64,000 nucleotides of DNA from Hyphomonas beringensis (GCF_000682755.1 NZ_AWFF01000025.1:1-64000), one strand, 5' to 3'. Shown: positions 45,358 to 53,806, counted from the stretch's first letter. Made by a program: numbers and translations. Notes: generated from the sequence alone by a model not told the origin.

Positions 45358-46680
45358 ATGCGTTCACTTCTGACGGGGGCTGCCCTCGGAATTGTTTTGG
45401 GTGGCGCAGCAGTCGGGGTGTCGGCCTTTGCCGCGCCGGACGAGAAGCCTGAAGATCCGCGTATGGTCACGTATCAGCAGCTTGATTTGTTTGCTGAAAT
45501 TCTTGCTCGCGCACGTCAGGACTATGTCACCGAGATTGACGAAAAGTCCGCAATGAAGGCGGCCATCAATGGCATGCTGACCTCCCTGGACCCGCATTCC
45601 GGCTATCTCGATCCCGATGATTTCCGCTCCATGCAGGTGCAGACCAGCGGCGAATATGGCGGCCTTGGCATTGAAGTGACGATGGAAGATGGCTTTGTGA
45701 AAGTCATATCGCCAATGGATGAAACCCCTGCCAGCCGTGCCGGAATTGAGCCTGGCGACCTGATCACTGCGATTAATGGCAAGCCCATCATTGGCTTGAC
45801 CCTGAATGAAGCCGTCAAGGAAATGCGCGGTGAAAAGGGCAGTGACATCAACATCACCATCCTGCGGGAAGGGGAGGACCCCTTCGATGTCACGCTGACC
45901 CGCGAGGTCATTCAACAGAAATCTGTAACCTGGAAGATGGAAGAAGACGATATCGGCTATATCCGTATCTCCACCTTTAATGACCGCACGACTCTTCTGC
46001 TGGAAGAGGCTGTTGAGGGTATTGCCAAGGCGACGGGCTCGCGTCCGCGCGGTCTGATTATCGATCTGCGCAATAATGGTGGTGGACTTCTGGATCAGGC
46101 AGTCTCTGTCTCCGACATGTTCCTGTCAGGCGGCGAAGTCGTCTCCACACAAGGGCGCCGCATCTCCGACATGGAGCGCTACAATGCGCGCTCGGGCGAA
46201 GTGTTCAAAGGCGTGCCAATGGTTGTTTTGATCAATGGCGGGTCTGCCTCGGCATCCGAGATTGTCGCTGGCGCCCTGCAGGATCGTCACCGCGCGACGC
46301 TGATCGGCACGACCAGCTTCGGCAAAGGGTCTGTCCAGACGGTCATTCCGCTGGGCGCAGATCGCGGCGCTGTCCGGCTGACGACGGCGCGCTACTACAC
46401 CCCGGCTGGGCGCTCCATTCAGGCACTGGGTATCGAGCCAGATATCGAGATCACCAATGCCCGTCTGACGGAAGAGGAACTGGCCAAGATCAAGCGCTGG
46501 TCTGAAGCTGACCTTCCCCATGCGCTGGCCAATGAAGACGGCGAAAAGCGTCACGAGATGACCATGCCTGATGAGCAGCCGCCGGAAGATTGGGATGGCG
46601 AAGACTATCAGTTGAAACGGGCTATCGACATGCTCGAGGAAGGCACTGTCACGGCAAGTGCAATGAGGCGTGCGGGTTAA
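45358..46680 (+). CDS. ctpA: Carboxy-terminal processing protease, S41 family
   Basis: About 440 residues. The ATG at 45358 has GGAGGA seven bases upstream and begins a signal anchor (MRSLLTGAALGIVLGGAAVG). The PDZ domain spans about 85-170 ('ETPASRAGIEPGDLITAINGK'). The Ser-Lys dyad is in 'LINGGSASASEIVAGAL' (about 290-306) and 'GTTSFGKGSVQT' (about 318-329). CtpA trims periplasmic or membrane proteins, often murein hydrolases. It lies in the conserved alphaproteobacterial order envC-ctpA-polysaccharide deacetylase-rppH. Confidence 0.94.
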   Translation: MRSLLTGAALGIVLGGAAVGVSAFAAPDEKPEDPRMVTYQQLDLFAEILARARQDYVTEIDEKSAMKAAINGMLTSLDPHSGYLDPDDFRSMQVQTSGEYGGLGIEVTMEDGFVKVISPMDETPASRAGIEPGDLITAINGKPIIGLTLNEAVKEMRGEKGSDINITILREGEDPFDVTLTREVIQQKSVTWKMEEDDIGYIRISTFNDRTTLLLEEAVEGIAKATGSRPRGLIIDLRNNGGGLLDQAVSVSDMFLSGGEVVSTQGRRISDMERYNARSGEVFKGVPMVVLINGGSASASEIVAGALQDRHRATLIGTTSFGKGSVQTVIPLGADRGAVRLTTARYYTPAGRSIQALGIEPDIEITNARLTEEELAKIKRWSEADLPHALANEDGEKRHEMTMPDEQPPEDWDGEDYQLKRAIDMLEEGTVTASAMRRAG

Positions 46681-46704
46681 CGGTTTCTTTGCTCCCTGTT
46701 AACC
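46675..46704. promoter_or_regulatory. GGTTAAC/GTTAACC inverted repeat before the deacetylase gene
   Basis: GGTTAAC (46675-46681) and GTTAACC (46698-46704) are a perfect 7-bp inverted repeat with 16-nt spacing. The left arm overlaps the ctpA stop, and the right arm continues as TTAACCAT, like a CtrA half-site. It may be a protein-binding dyad controlling the downstream gene, or a weak hairpin. Confidence 0.4.
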
Positions 46705-46762
46705 ATTTGGATGCAATTCTGATCGTTCAGAATTCTTCAATTTGCCTGAATGAGGTCAATCA

Positions 46763-48073
46763 ATGGCTTACCGGAGGGATGCCGATCCGTCTCCCTTGCG
46801 CACGGGAATCGCGCATGCAGGCCTGAGCCTGCTTGTCTTCGGGGTTCTGGCAGCAAGCCTGGGAGTAGGGATTCATTTTTCCGGAAATCCGGCAGAGGCT
46901 GGCCCGCGTCAGAATCTGGCCCTGTTCGAAACAGGCCCAGAGGAAACACCAGCTCTGAAGGCTCGCCTGAAAGGCGAAGCCCCGGCCGCTGTGACGGCTG
47001 GGACAATTGTCGTGGCAGATGCGGGTGAGAATGCCAGCGGGGATGACCCGAGCCTCGGCGTCGAATATGCTGACCTGTCCGCGCCGGCCGCAGACACAGG
47101 CTCCTCTGCGCCAGCTGCTGCCCAGTCTGATAAGGGGGGTGTGCGGATCAATGGCACAATGGTGCGCCCGGGCGAGTCCTATGGGGAAGTGTCCAAAGTG
47201 GTTTCCCTGGATACAGCACCTGTCAAAGGCATGACCGAGCGGGTGAACGGCCTGAACCTTCCCCGCATTTCAGAGAGCGGCAAAGCGCCGTCTGATGTTT
47301 ATGCGCGTCCCTTCAACAATCCGGAAAACAAGCCGGTCATCGCCCTCGTCGTTGGCGGACTGGGCATCAATGCGACGCACACGCGGTCTGCGATAGAGGA
47401 GCTGCCGCCTGAGGTGACGCTCTCTTTCGCTCCGGATGCGAACAATATCCAGTACTGGATCAACAAGGCGCGCGACAGCGGTCACGAAGTTCTGATCGAG
47501 CTTCCGATGGAAGCTTATGATTATGGCCGCATGAAAATGCACCCGCAGACTTTGTTGGCAGGCGATACGGGCGCGCGTAATTTGCCGCGTATTGAACGGC
47601 TTCTGGCCAAGGGACGCGGTTATTTCGGCGTAATCAATTATCAGGGCGCCAAGTTCGCGGATGATCCAGGGGCTGTTGGCCCGATGATGAAAGTCATCCG
47701 TGACCGGGGCCTGGCCCTGGTGGAAGACGCAAGCTTTCAGGAAAGCGAGTTCGACAAGGTCGCCGCGCGCAATCAGATGAAATATGTTCGCGCCAATTCC
47801 ACCATCGACGCCAAATTGACCGCCGCTGAAATTGGTGCGGAACTGATGGCGCTGGAGACCCAGTCCAAGGAACATGGCGCAGCCATGGGCGCGGGCTATG
47901 CCTTCCCGGTGACAATCCAGACCGTCAAGGAATGGGCGGAAGACCTCAACAGCCGCGGCATTGTCCTGGCGCCGGTCTCTGCGCTTACCTCTGTAATTCC
48001 TGCAGAAATGAGCGAAGGAAAGCGTCTGCAGACTGGAAGCCTGAACCAGGCTGCGGTAAACCCTGAAGGGTGA
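46763..48073 (+). CDS. Divergent polysaccharide deacetylase family protein
   Basis: A 436-residue protein with a membrane anchor near residues 17-40, a low-complexity region (about 60-125) and a C-terminal divergent polysaccharide deacetylase domain (PF04748). The domain begins with 'KPVIALVVGGLGINATHTR', where the usual Asp motif is changed to 'VVGGLG', and continues with 'VTLSFAPDANNIQYWINKAR' and 'GHEVLIELPMEAYDYG'. Members commonly sit beside ctpA and envC. They may bind or modify peptidoglycan, but no activity is established for most. It ends in a GTGA overlap with rppH. Confidence 0.87.
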   Translation: MAYRRDADPSPLRTGIAHAGLSLLVFGVLAASLGVGIHFSGNPAEAGPRQNLALFETGPEETPALKARLKGEAPAAVTAGTIVVADAGENASGDDPSLGVEYADLSAPAADTGSSAPAAAQSDKGGVRINGTMVRPGESYGEVSKVVSLDTAPVKGMTERVNGLNLPRISESGKAPSDVYARPFNNPENKPVIALVVGGLGINATHTRSAIEELPPEVTLSFAPDANNIQYWINKARDSGHEVLIELPMEAYDYGRMKMHPQTLLAGDTGARNLPRIERLLAKGRGYFGVINYQGAKFADDPGAVGPMMKVIRDRGLALVEDASFQESEFDKVAARNQMKYVRANSTIDAKLTAAEIGAELMALETQSKEHGAAMGAGYAFPVTIQTVKEWAEDLNSRGIVLAPVSALTSVIPAEMSEGKRLQTGSLNQAAVNPEG

Positions 48074-48585
48074 CGATCAACACCCCGGACCCCGAGCTTT
48101 ATCGCCCTAATGTCGGTCTCGCCCTTTTTTCGAAGGCGGGGCACGTCTTTATTGGCCGACGCATCAATGGCCGCGGGGCCTTCCAGTGGCAGATGCCGCA
48201 AGGCGGTATCGACAAGGGGGAAACTCCGCTGGTCGGTGGCTTGCGGGAGCTGGAAGAAGAAGTTGGCGTGCCTGAAAAGCTGGTCGATGTTCTCGAAGAG
48301 ACGTCTGATTGGCTCTATTATGATTTTCCACCAGACCTGAAGAAGCGTATGGGCGGGCCCTATATCGGCCAGCGCCAGAAATGGTTTGCCTTCCGCTTCA
48401 AGGGCTCAGACAGTGATGTCAGGCTGGACCGTCACACACCGGAATTCGATGCCTGGCGCTGGGCCCGGCTGGAAGAAGTTCCTGCTCTGGTCGTGCCATT
48501 CAAACGTATGGTCTATTCTGAAGTGGTACAGAGATTTCAGCCATGGACCGAACCCGTCAGCGGCTACAAGGCCGCGCAGGGATAA
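48070..48585 (+). CDS. rppH: RNA pyrophosphohydrolase
   Basis: A 171-residue Nudix hydrolase that converts 5'-triphosphate RNA ends to monophosphate, opening mRNA to decay. The Nudix box starts at 'GGIDKGETPLVGGLRELEEE' (about 43-62). 'YRPNVGLALFSKAGHVFIG' and 'GQRQKWFAFRF' are RppH family marks. The start is GTG in a GTGA overlap with the deacetylase stop, implying translational coupling. Confidence 0.93.
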   Translation: MTINTPDPELYRPNVGLALFSKAGHVFIGRRINGRGAFQWQMPQGGIDKGETPLVGGLRELEEEVGVPEKLVDVLEETSDWLYYDFPPDLKKRMGGPYIGQRQKWFAFRFKGSDSDVRLDRHTPEFDAWRWARLEEVPALVVPFKRMVYSEVVQRFQPWTEPVSGYKAAQG

Positions 48586-48608
48586 GGTCTGGGTACGGGG
48601 GAACTGGC

Positions 48609-49388
48609 ATGACAAAATCGCTCCTGATGATCCACGGCATTGGCTGTACCGGAGATGTCTGGGACAGAATGCGTTCCGGGATTGAAGCCGCTGGCTGGCA
48701 GTGCGAGGCGCCGACCCTGTTTCCGGACAAGCGCCTTAAAGAGTCTCCGCCAGCCGACCTACCGGAATTGGGTCTGGACGATTACATCTCCGCCATGGCC
48801 AAAGAGGCTGAGCGCATGACCGACGAAACCGGCAGTGCGCCTGCTGTCATCGGCCACTCCATGGGCGGTTTGATCGCTCAGTGCCTGGCAGAGAAGGGAC
48901 TGGTCAGCCAGGCCGTGTTCCTGACGCCGGCCCAGCCCAAGGATTGCGCGGCCGTGACCCTGCCTGTGGCCTATACATTCCTGAATATCCTGCTCGGGCG
49001 CGACCGGAGCAAGGCCTACAAGGTATGGCGTTCAGGCTTTCGCTTTGGCGTGCTGAACAAGGTGCCCCGCCGCAGGCATGAAGAGATCTATGCGGAGGCA
49101 GTCTACGATTCCGGCAAGGTCTATGGTGACATCACCGACGGGATCGAGATTGATGAAGCCCGCATCAAGATTCCGACCCTCACCATTGCGGCCACAGCAG
49201 ACCGCGCTACGCCGGCAAAAGCAGTGCGGAAGGTTGGCGCGAAATATGCGAAGAGTCCGGTTGCGGGAGACTTCCTGGAATACAAGGACAACGCCCATTG
49301 GATTGTGGACGAGCCCGGCACGGACAAGGTTTTAGCCGACATACTCAGCTGGCTGGAACGCAACCGACCAGCGGACACGGCAGACTAG
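48609..49388 (+). CDS. Alpha/beta hydrolase
   Basis: About 259 residues of the alpha/beta-hydrolase fold. 'LLMIHGIGCTGDVW' gives the oxyanion-hole HG. The nucleophile Ser is in 'VIGHSMGGLIAQCLA' (about 80-94), the acid is likely Asp in 'IAATADRATPAKAV', and the His is in 'YKDNAHWIVDEPG' near the end. I chose ATG 48609, where the fold begins. It follows rppH by 23 nt and is closed by a strong terminator. The ester or amide substrate is unknown. Confidence 0.86.
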   Translation: MTKSLLMIHGIGCTGDVWDRMRSGIEAAGWQCEAPTLFPDKRLKESPPADLPELGLDDYISAMAKEAERMTDETGSAPAVIGHSMGGLIAQCLAEKGLVSQAVFLTPAQPKDCAAVTLPVAYTFLNILLGRDRSKAYKVWRSGFRFGVLNKVPRRRHEEIYAEAVYDSGKVYGDITDGIEIDEARIKIPTLTIAATADRATPAKAVRKVGAKYAKSPVAGDFLEYKDNAHWIVDEPGTDKVLADILSWLERNRPADTAD

Positions 49389-49393
49389 GCACT

Positions 49394-49426
49394 AAAAAAC
49401 CCCGGCCGTCAGGACCGGGGTTTTTT
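49394..49426. terminator. Bidirectional terminator between hydrolase and folE
   Basis: AAAAAACCCCGG and CCGGGGTTTTTT form a perfect 12-bp stem with A and T tracts on both sides. It separates the convergent hydrolase and folE genes, so it can end transcripts from either direction. Confidence 0.93.
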
Positions 49427-49447
49427 GTAAATCAGAACGCGCGCCGA

Positions 49448-50071
49448 TTAGCCGTGGTTAGCCATACGCAGGAAGCGGTTGCGCAGATCCGCATCAGATT
49501 TGAACACGCCTGTGAACTGCGTTGTGATCGTGCTGACATCCTTGTGGTGAACGCCGCGTGTGGACATGCACTCATGGACGGCATCGATCAGAACAGCTGT
49601 GCCCATCGGCGCCAGGCTTTCGGTGATGGCATCACAGATCTGGGCGGTCATGGTCTCCTGCGTCTGCAGGCGCTTGGAGAAAATCTCCACGACACGTGCA
49701 AGTTTGGAGATGCCCACAACGGCTTCCGACGGCATATAGGCGACATAGGCCTTGCCGAGGAACGGGGCCATGTGATGCTCACAATGGCTCTCAACCTCGA
49801 TATTGCGAAGCATGACGATGTCGTCATAGCCCTGCACATCTTCAAAGGTACGGGAAAGATACTTTACCGGATCTTCCTCGTAACCGGAGAACCATTCCTT
49901 GTAGGCATTCACGACACGCTTGGGCGTATCGAGCAGGCCTTCGCGGCGCGGATCGTCACCGGCCCATGCAATAAGGGTCCGTACGGCCTCTTCGGCCTCT
50001 TCAACAGACGGACGTTTAACAGGGTCAGTGCGCGGCATGTCTTTTTTGGGAGTGATGGCGTCCATGGCCAT
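49448..50071 (-). CDS. folE: GTP cyclohydrolase I
   Basis: A 207-residue enzyme that converts GTP to 7,8-dihydroneopterin triphosphate for folate (and possibly queuosine) synthesis. The zinc and active-site motif is 'VESHCEHHMAPFLGKAYVAY' (about 103-122). 'GISKLARVVEIFSKRLQTQE' and 'THGVHHKDVST'-like 'TRGVHHKDVSTIT' complete the fold; the last gives the remaining catalytic residues. An N-terminal extension of about 20 residues is charged. AAGGAAAC precedes the ATG. The upstream 359 nt are non-coding. Confidence 0.96.
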   Translation of the reverse strand: MAMDAITPKKDMPRTDPVKRPSVEEAEEAVRTLIAWAGDDPRREGLLDTPKRVVNAYKEWFSGYEEDPVKYLSRTFEDVQGYDDIVMLRNIEVESHCEHHMAPFLGKAYVAYMPSEAVVGISKLARVVEIFSKRLQTQETMTAQICDAITESLAPMGTAVLIDAVHECMSTRGVHHKDVSTITTQFTGVFKSDADLRNRFLRMANHG

Positions 50072-50430
50072 AATAGAAGTTTCCTTCGACTGAGGGACGG
50101 GGGTCGAGCCGAGGCTTGGTCTGGGAAAGCATATGCTCCCCTGCCCGGACTTAACGCCCGCCCGGAGTTGATACCCTCAGGGCGATGAGTGGAACATAAT
50201 GACCGAAAAGCCCTGTTTCCAGCGATTTCTACGGTGACCCAGCGTGAATGGATCCCAATGAACTTGGCGTAATGACTGCAGAATGCTATCGGAACGCCAT
50301 GTTTGATGTGCGTTTTGCCCTCTGTCCTGCCTGTTGCTGTTGCCGTTAAGGCCTCAACCCGCCATTAGGGCTGGCTATATACATGTGCAGCCAGCGATAG
50401 CGCAGATTACAAAAACCGAGCGATCATCAG
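50072..50430. other. Divergent non-coding spacer between folE and cysS
   Basis: A 359-nt region with no supported gene. It must contain the promoters of folE (left) and cysS (right). A 12-codon frame (50199-50237) with one Cys codon is present but lies far from cysS, without attenuator-like hairpins that I can see. A purine-riboswitch or T-box structure is not recognisable. Confidence 0.4.
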
Positions 50431-51816
50431 ATGACAATCCGCCTTTATGACACCGCCGCGCGCGAAAAGCGCGTCTTTGAGCCGCAGGATCCCAAGCGGG
50501 TCACGATGTATGTCTGCGGCCCTACGGTCTACAATTATGCCCATATCGGCAATGCACGCCCGCCGATTACCTTTGATGTGCTGCGCCGCGTCTTATCCCA
50601 TGCCTATGGCAAGGATGCGGTCGTTTACGCGCGTAACATCACCGACATTGAGGACAAGATCATCAAGGCGAGCCAGGAGAGCGGCGAGCCGATCTCTGTC
50701 ATCACCAAAAAGTTTGCTGACATCTATAATGCGGATGTGGCGGCCTTGAATGTGTTGGCGCCGAGTATTGAACCCTGGGCGACAGGCCATGTGGGCGAAA
50801 TGATTGAGATCATCGAGAAGCTGGTCCGCAAGGGCTATGCCTATGTCGGCAAGGAAGGCGTCTGGTTCGCGGTGAAACAGATGCCGGATTACGGCAAGCT
50901 GTCCGGCCGTAAATTGGAAGACAATGAAGCCGGTGCCCGTGTTGCTGTCGATGAAGACAAGCGTGACCCGGCAGACTTTGCGCTTTGGAAATTCGCCAAG
51001 TCAGGTGAGCCGGAAGATGCGATCTGGAACAGCCCCTGGGGCAGGGGACGTCCCGGCTGGCACATCGAATGCTCGGCCATGGCGGCAAAGCATCTTGGCA
51101 AGACGATCGATATTCATGGCGGCGGCATCGACCTGCAATTCCCGCATCATGAGAACGAGATCGCGCAATCGGAATGCGCCCATGGCCAGCAGATGGCCCG
51201 CTATTGGATGCATAATGGCTTCCTCGATATGGGCGGGGAGAAGATGTCGAAATCGCTCGGCAATGTCGTGCTGGTGCATGAGTTGCTCGAAGCCTGGCCC
51301 GGCGAAGTGCTGCGCTTCGCCATGCTGAGCGGGCATTACCGCGCGCCGTTGGACTGGACAGAGGACCTTCTGAAACAGGCCAAGACAACTCTGGACCGCA
51401 TCTATGGCGCCTTGCGTCGGGTATGGGACGCGGAAGGCGGCAAGGCCCGTGACAAGGGCGTGCTACGCGCCCTGCAGGATGATCTCAACACGCCGGTCGC
51501 TCTGGCGGAGCTGTCCCGTCTGGCGGGTGAGGCGAACACGGCGGCCGACCAGAAGGATGACGCCGCAATGGCCGAGGCCCGCGCGGACCTGCTGGCTGCT
51601 GGCGAACTGCTCGGCCTGTTGACGCTGACGCCGAAAGCCTGGGAGCAGGGCGGCGATGATGACGGCAATGCGCGAATCGATGCGCTGGTTCAGGCCCGGA
51701 TTGATGCGCGGGCTGCAAAAAACTGGGCAGAAGCAGACCGGATTCGCGACCAGTTGGCCGCAGAAGGCATTGAAATCATGGATGGTGCAGGCGGGTCGAC
51801 CTGGCGGCGTGTGTAA
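50431..51816 (+). CDS. cysS: Cysteine--tRNA ligase
   Basis: A 461-residue class I synthetase. The zinc Cys lies in 'MYVCGPTVYNYAHIGNARP' (about 25-43), which also holds the HIGH-type motif (HIGN). Further zinc ligands are in 'WHIECSAMAAKHLG' and 'HHENEIAQSECAHG', and the KMSKS loop is 'GGEKMSKSLGN' (about 269-279). Length is normal. The ribosome binding site is weak. The transcript probably ends at the terminator near 51968, about 110 nt after the stop. Confidence 0.97.
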   Translation: MTIRLYDTAAREKRVFEPQDPKRVTMYVCGPTVYNYAHIGNARPPITFDVLRRVLSHAYGKDAVVYARNITDIEDKIIKASQESGEPISVITKKFADIYNADVAALNVLAPSIEPWATGHVGEMIEIIEKLVRKGYAYVGKEGVWFAVKQMPDYGKLSGRKLEDNEAGARVAVDEDKRDPADFALWKFAKSGEPEDAIWNSPWGRGRPGWHIECSAMAAKHLGKTIDIHGGGIDLQFPHHENEIAQSECAHGQQMARYWMHNGFLDMGGEKMSKSLGNVVLVHELLEAWPGEVLRFAMLSGHYRAPLDWTEDLLKQAKTTLDRIYGALRRVWDAEGGKARDKGVLRALQDDLNTPVALAELSRLAGEANTAADQKDDAAMAEARADLLAAGELLGLLTLTPKAWEQGGDDDGNARIDALVQARIDARAAKNWAEADRIRDQLAAEGIEIMDGAGGSTWRRV

Positions 51817-51925
51817 TTGCACTGCACTTGGGCGATGACGAAAACTTCAATTGACCTTAACAGGCCGCTCCTGTGTGTTTGGGCCAAGGCCTGAGCGCCC
51901 CGATTTCAATGCATGACAAACCTTC

Positions 51926-51968
51926 AGCCGCTTGCTCCGCGAGCCCCGTGGAACAAGCGGCTTTTTTT
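51926..51968 (+). terminator. Rho-independent terminator downstream of cysS
   Basis: AGCCGCTTG (51926-51934) pairs perfectly with CAAGCGGCT (51954-51962) and is followed by six more Ts. The 110-nt gap between the cysS stop and this hairpin contains TTGACC (51851-51856), so the hairpin may end either a long cysS 3' UTR or a separate small RNA. Confidence 0.85.
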
Positions 51969-52021
51969 GTCGCTCTCCTGCAGTCTTGCGCGCGGGCGGG
52001 CCTGACGCCATGTTTCCGGCG

Positions 52022-52492
52022 ATGAGCGAATTGTATCACAACCGTATTCTTGAGCTTGCCGCCGGGATTCCGAATATTGGAGACCTCGCTGATGCCGAAG
52101 GCTCTGTGCTGAAGGTTTCGCGTGTGTGCGGGTCCATCGTGAAGGTAGACCTGACGCTCGATGAGGCAGGCGAAACGATTACGGCCATCGCGGTTGATCC
52201 GAAGGCCTGCGCGCTGGGGCAGGCGGCTACCTCCATCTTGGCTGAGAATGCCGTCGGCGCGACTGTGGAAGAGGTGATCGCTGCGCGGGACGCTCTGAAA
52301 GCTATGCTCAAAGACGGCGGCCCGCCGCCCGAAGGCCGCTTCTGGGAATTGCGGCATCTGGAGCCCGTGGCCGATTATCCCCCGCGCCACACCTCCACCT
52401 TGCTTGCCTTCGAAGCCGCCGTCGCCGCTATAGAGGAAGCGCTGCAGAAGCGTACATCATCTGGCCAAATCGCGCTGCCTGTAAGAGAATAA
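52022..52492 (+). CDS. NifU/IscU-like Fe-S cluster scaffold protein
   Basis: About 156 residues. 'MSELYHNRILELAAGIPNIG' is the usual start of this alphaproteobacterial NifU-N family; an alternative ATG is at 52010. Cysteines occur in 'VSRVCGSIVKVDL' and 'DPKACALGQAATSIL', matching two of the scaffold ligands. The third usual Cys position ('RHLEPVADYPPRH') reads Glu-Pro instead of a clear Cys, so cluster ligation may be unusual. The family often lies beside yidD and thrS, as here with one inserted gene. It is probably a cytoplasmic Fe-S carrier, by inference. Confidence 0.8.
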   Translation: MSELYHNRILELAAGIPNIGDLADAEGSVLKVSRVCGSIVKVDLTLDEAGETITAIAVDPKACALGQAATSILAENAVGATVEEVIAARDALKAMLKDGGPPPEGRFWELRHLEPVADYPPRHTSTLLAFEAAVAAIEEALQKRTSSGQIALPVRE

Positions 52493-52516
52493 TGGCAAGT
52501 CTTGGGGTTGAGATTT

Positions 52517-53152
52517 ATGAAGTCAGTATTTTTGATGTTCGGCGCGATATTTTGGAGCGCATTTGCTTTTGCCGATTTGACTTCTGTACCGAGTACCCCC
52601 TCGCAGGAGCGGATGGACAGGTATGATAAGCAACCAATCTCGGAAACGAAACGAGATTGTAGGAATGATGACTTCGCCGCTTGTTTTTACTTGGGCTTTT
52701 ATTATGCCGGCGACTTTCAGAATTACGATATCAACGCAAAGCAGGCCGCGAAATTCTTTGGCAAAGCTTGCGACGGGGGGCTCATGCTGAGCTGCCACAA
52801 TCTGGGCGGCTTATACTTTACTGGCAGAATTGCACCCATAGACTATGCGAAAGCGGCCCTTGCCTATGAATCGGCTTGTTTGGGCGGAATTGCCGAAAGT
52901 TGTAATTTCGCGGGAGCGTCCCACTGGGCGCTGGACCGAGCAACTCAAGCGGAAACCGCGAAGGGCTTCTTTGATAAAGGGTGTGACTTGGGCGATGCTG
53001 AATCGTGCTATAATTTGGCTACAACAATTGCCTCCGATGCCCAATCTTCTGGGGATTTTGAACTTGCAGCTGGTCACATGGCTCGCGCTTGTGAGTTGGG
53101 GGATATAGATGCCTGTTCATTCCTTCAGAGATTGGGGCAAACACCAAAATAA
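52517..53152 (+). CDS. Cysteine-rich Sel1-repeat exported protein
   Basis: About 211 residues. The ATG at 52517 gives a signal peptide (MKSVFLMFGAIFWSAFAFA). Then come about five Sel1/TPR-like repeats, four with a Cys-x7-Cys pair ('CDGGLMLSC', 'CLGGIAESC', 'CDLGDAESC', 'CELGDIDAC'), the disulfide arrangement of Helicobacter Hcp proteins. It is probably periplasmic and protein-binding. The gene is visibly AT-richer than its neighbours and interrupts the common order NifU-like/yidD/thrS, which suggests later insertion. The exact role is unknown. Confidence 0.8.
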   Translation: MKSVFLMFGAIFWSAFAFADLTSVPSTPSQERMDRYDKQPISETKRDCRNDDFAACFYLGFYYAGDFQNYDINAKQAAKFFGKACDGGLMLSCHNLGGLYFTGRIAPIDYAKAALAYESACLGGIAESCNFAGASHWALDRATQAETAKGFFDKGCDLGDAESCYNLATTIASDAQSSGDFELAAGHMARACELGDIDACSFLQRLGQTPK

Positions 53153-53187
53153 TGCTCGTACGCTATGACTGAATTTTGGTTGATCTG

Positions 53188-53511
53188 ATGCCGATGCGCC
53201 GCCGCTTCGCTTATGTTCTGCTCTGGATCTATAAACACGGGCCCAGCCAGATTTTCTATGCTTTCGGGGCGCGGTGCCAGCATACGCCAACCTGTAGTGA
53301 ATATGGCGCGGAATGCGTCGCGCGGCATGGCTGGTGGCCGGGCTTCTGGATGACGCTGGCACGGTTCATACGCTGCCGTCCGGGCGGCAGTCATGGGCGT
53401 GATCCAGCGCCGGAAGCGCTGCCGGATGTGCCCTTCTGGCAGCCCTGGCGATATGGCGACTGGTCCGCCCGCAAGGTGATGGCCCGAATTGATCAAACCG
53501 GAAAGTCGTGA
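53188..53511 (+). CDS. yidD: Membrane protein insertion efficiency factor YidD
   Basis: About 107 residues of the YidD family. The amphipathic N-terminus 'MRRRFAYVLLWIYKHGPSQIF' is followed by the conserved Cys motif 'CQHTPTCSEYGAECVARHG' and 'LARFIRCRPGGSHGRDPAP'. YidD helps the YidC insertase place proteins in the inner membrane. Candidate starts are ATG 53188 and 53194. The C-terminal 20 residues are longer than in the short family members. It precedes thrS, as is common in alphaproteobacteria. Confidence 0.9.
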   Translation: MPMRRRFAYVLLWIYKHGPSQIFYAFGARCQHTPTCSEYGAECVARHGWWPGFWMTLARFIRCRPGGSHGRDPAPEALPDVPFWQPWRYGDWSARKVMARIDQTGKS

Positions 53512-53640
53512 CATAAGCCCGCGCATGAACGCTTTTCGTTGTCTTCCGGGGCCGGCTGGGCTGACCACACGAACTCGCCGGGGTGCCTGAGGCGCCGTCT
53601 GGCTGCGCTTTCGCGCACCCGCTTCAAGCACCCATAAACA

Positions 53641-53683
53641 GCTCCAAAAACGTCCCAAAACAGCTCCGAACGGCTCCAACTGC
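53641..53683. repeat. Degenerate 11-bp tandem repeats upstream of thrS
   Basis: Four consecutive units, GCTCCAAAAAC, GTCCCAAAACA, GCTCCGAACG and GCTCCAACTGC, repeat with a period of 10-11 bp, about one helical turn. They begin 129 nt after the yidD stop and lie 124 nt before thrS. They may be a phased protein-binding region or simple-sequence drift. Confidence 0.5.
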
Positions 53684-53806
53684 GCCCATAATGCATATGG
53701 GGTGGGAAATCTGGTGAAGTCGCGTTAAGCAAACGCCGGAATAAGGGCCTGACCGGATCCGATATTGCCGCGCCCGAGGGCGCACCCTGCACGAAAAGAT
53801 TAGACC

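Noticed and set aside
50199-50237. 12-codon frame with one Cys codon upstream of cysS as a leader peptide
   Set aside because: It ends more than 190 nt before cysS, and I see no alternative terminator/antiterminator hairpins. A single Cys codon is not enough for attenuation.
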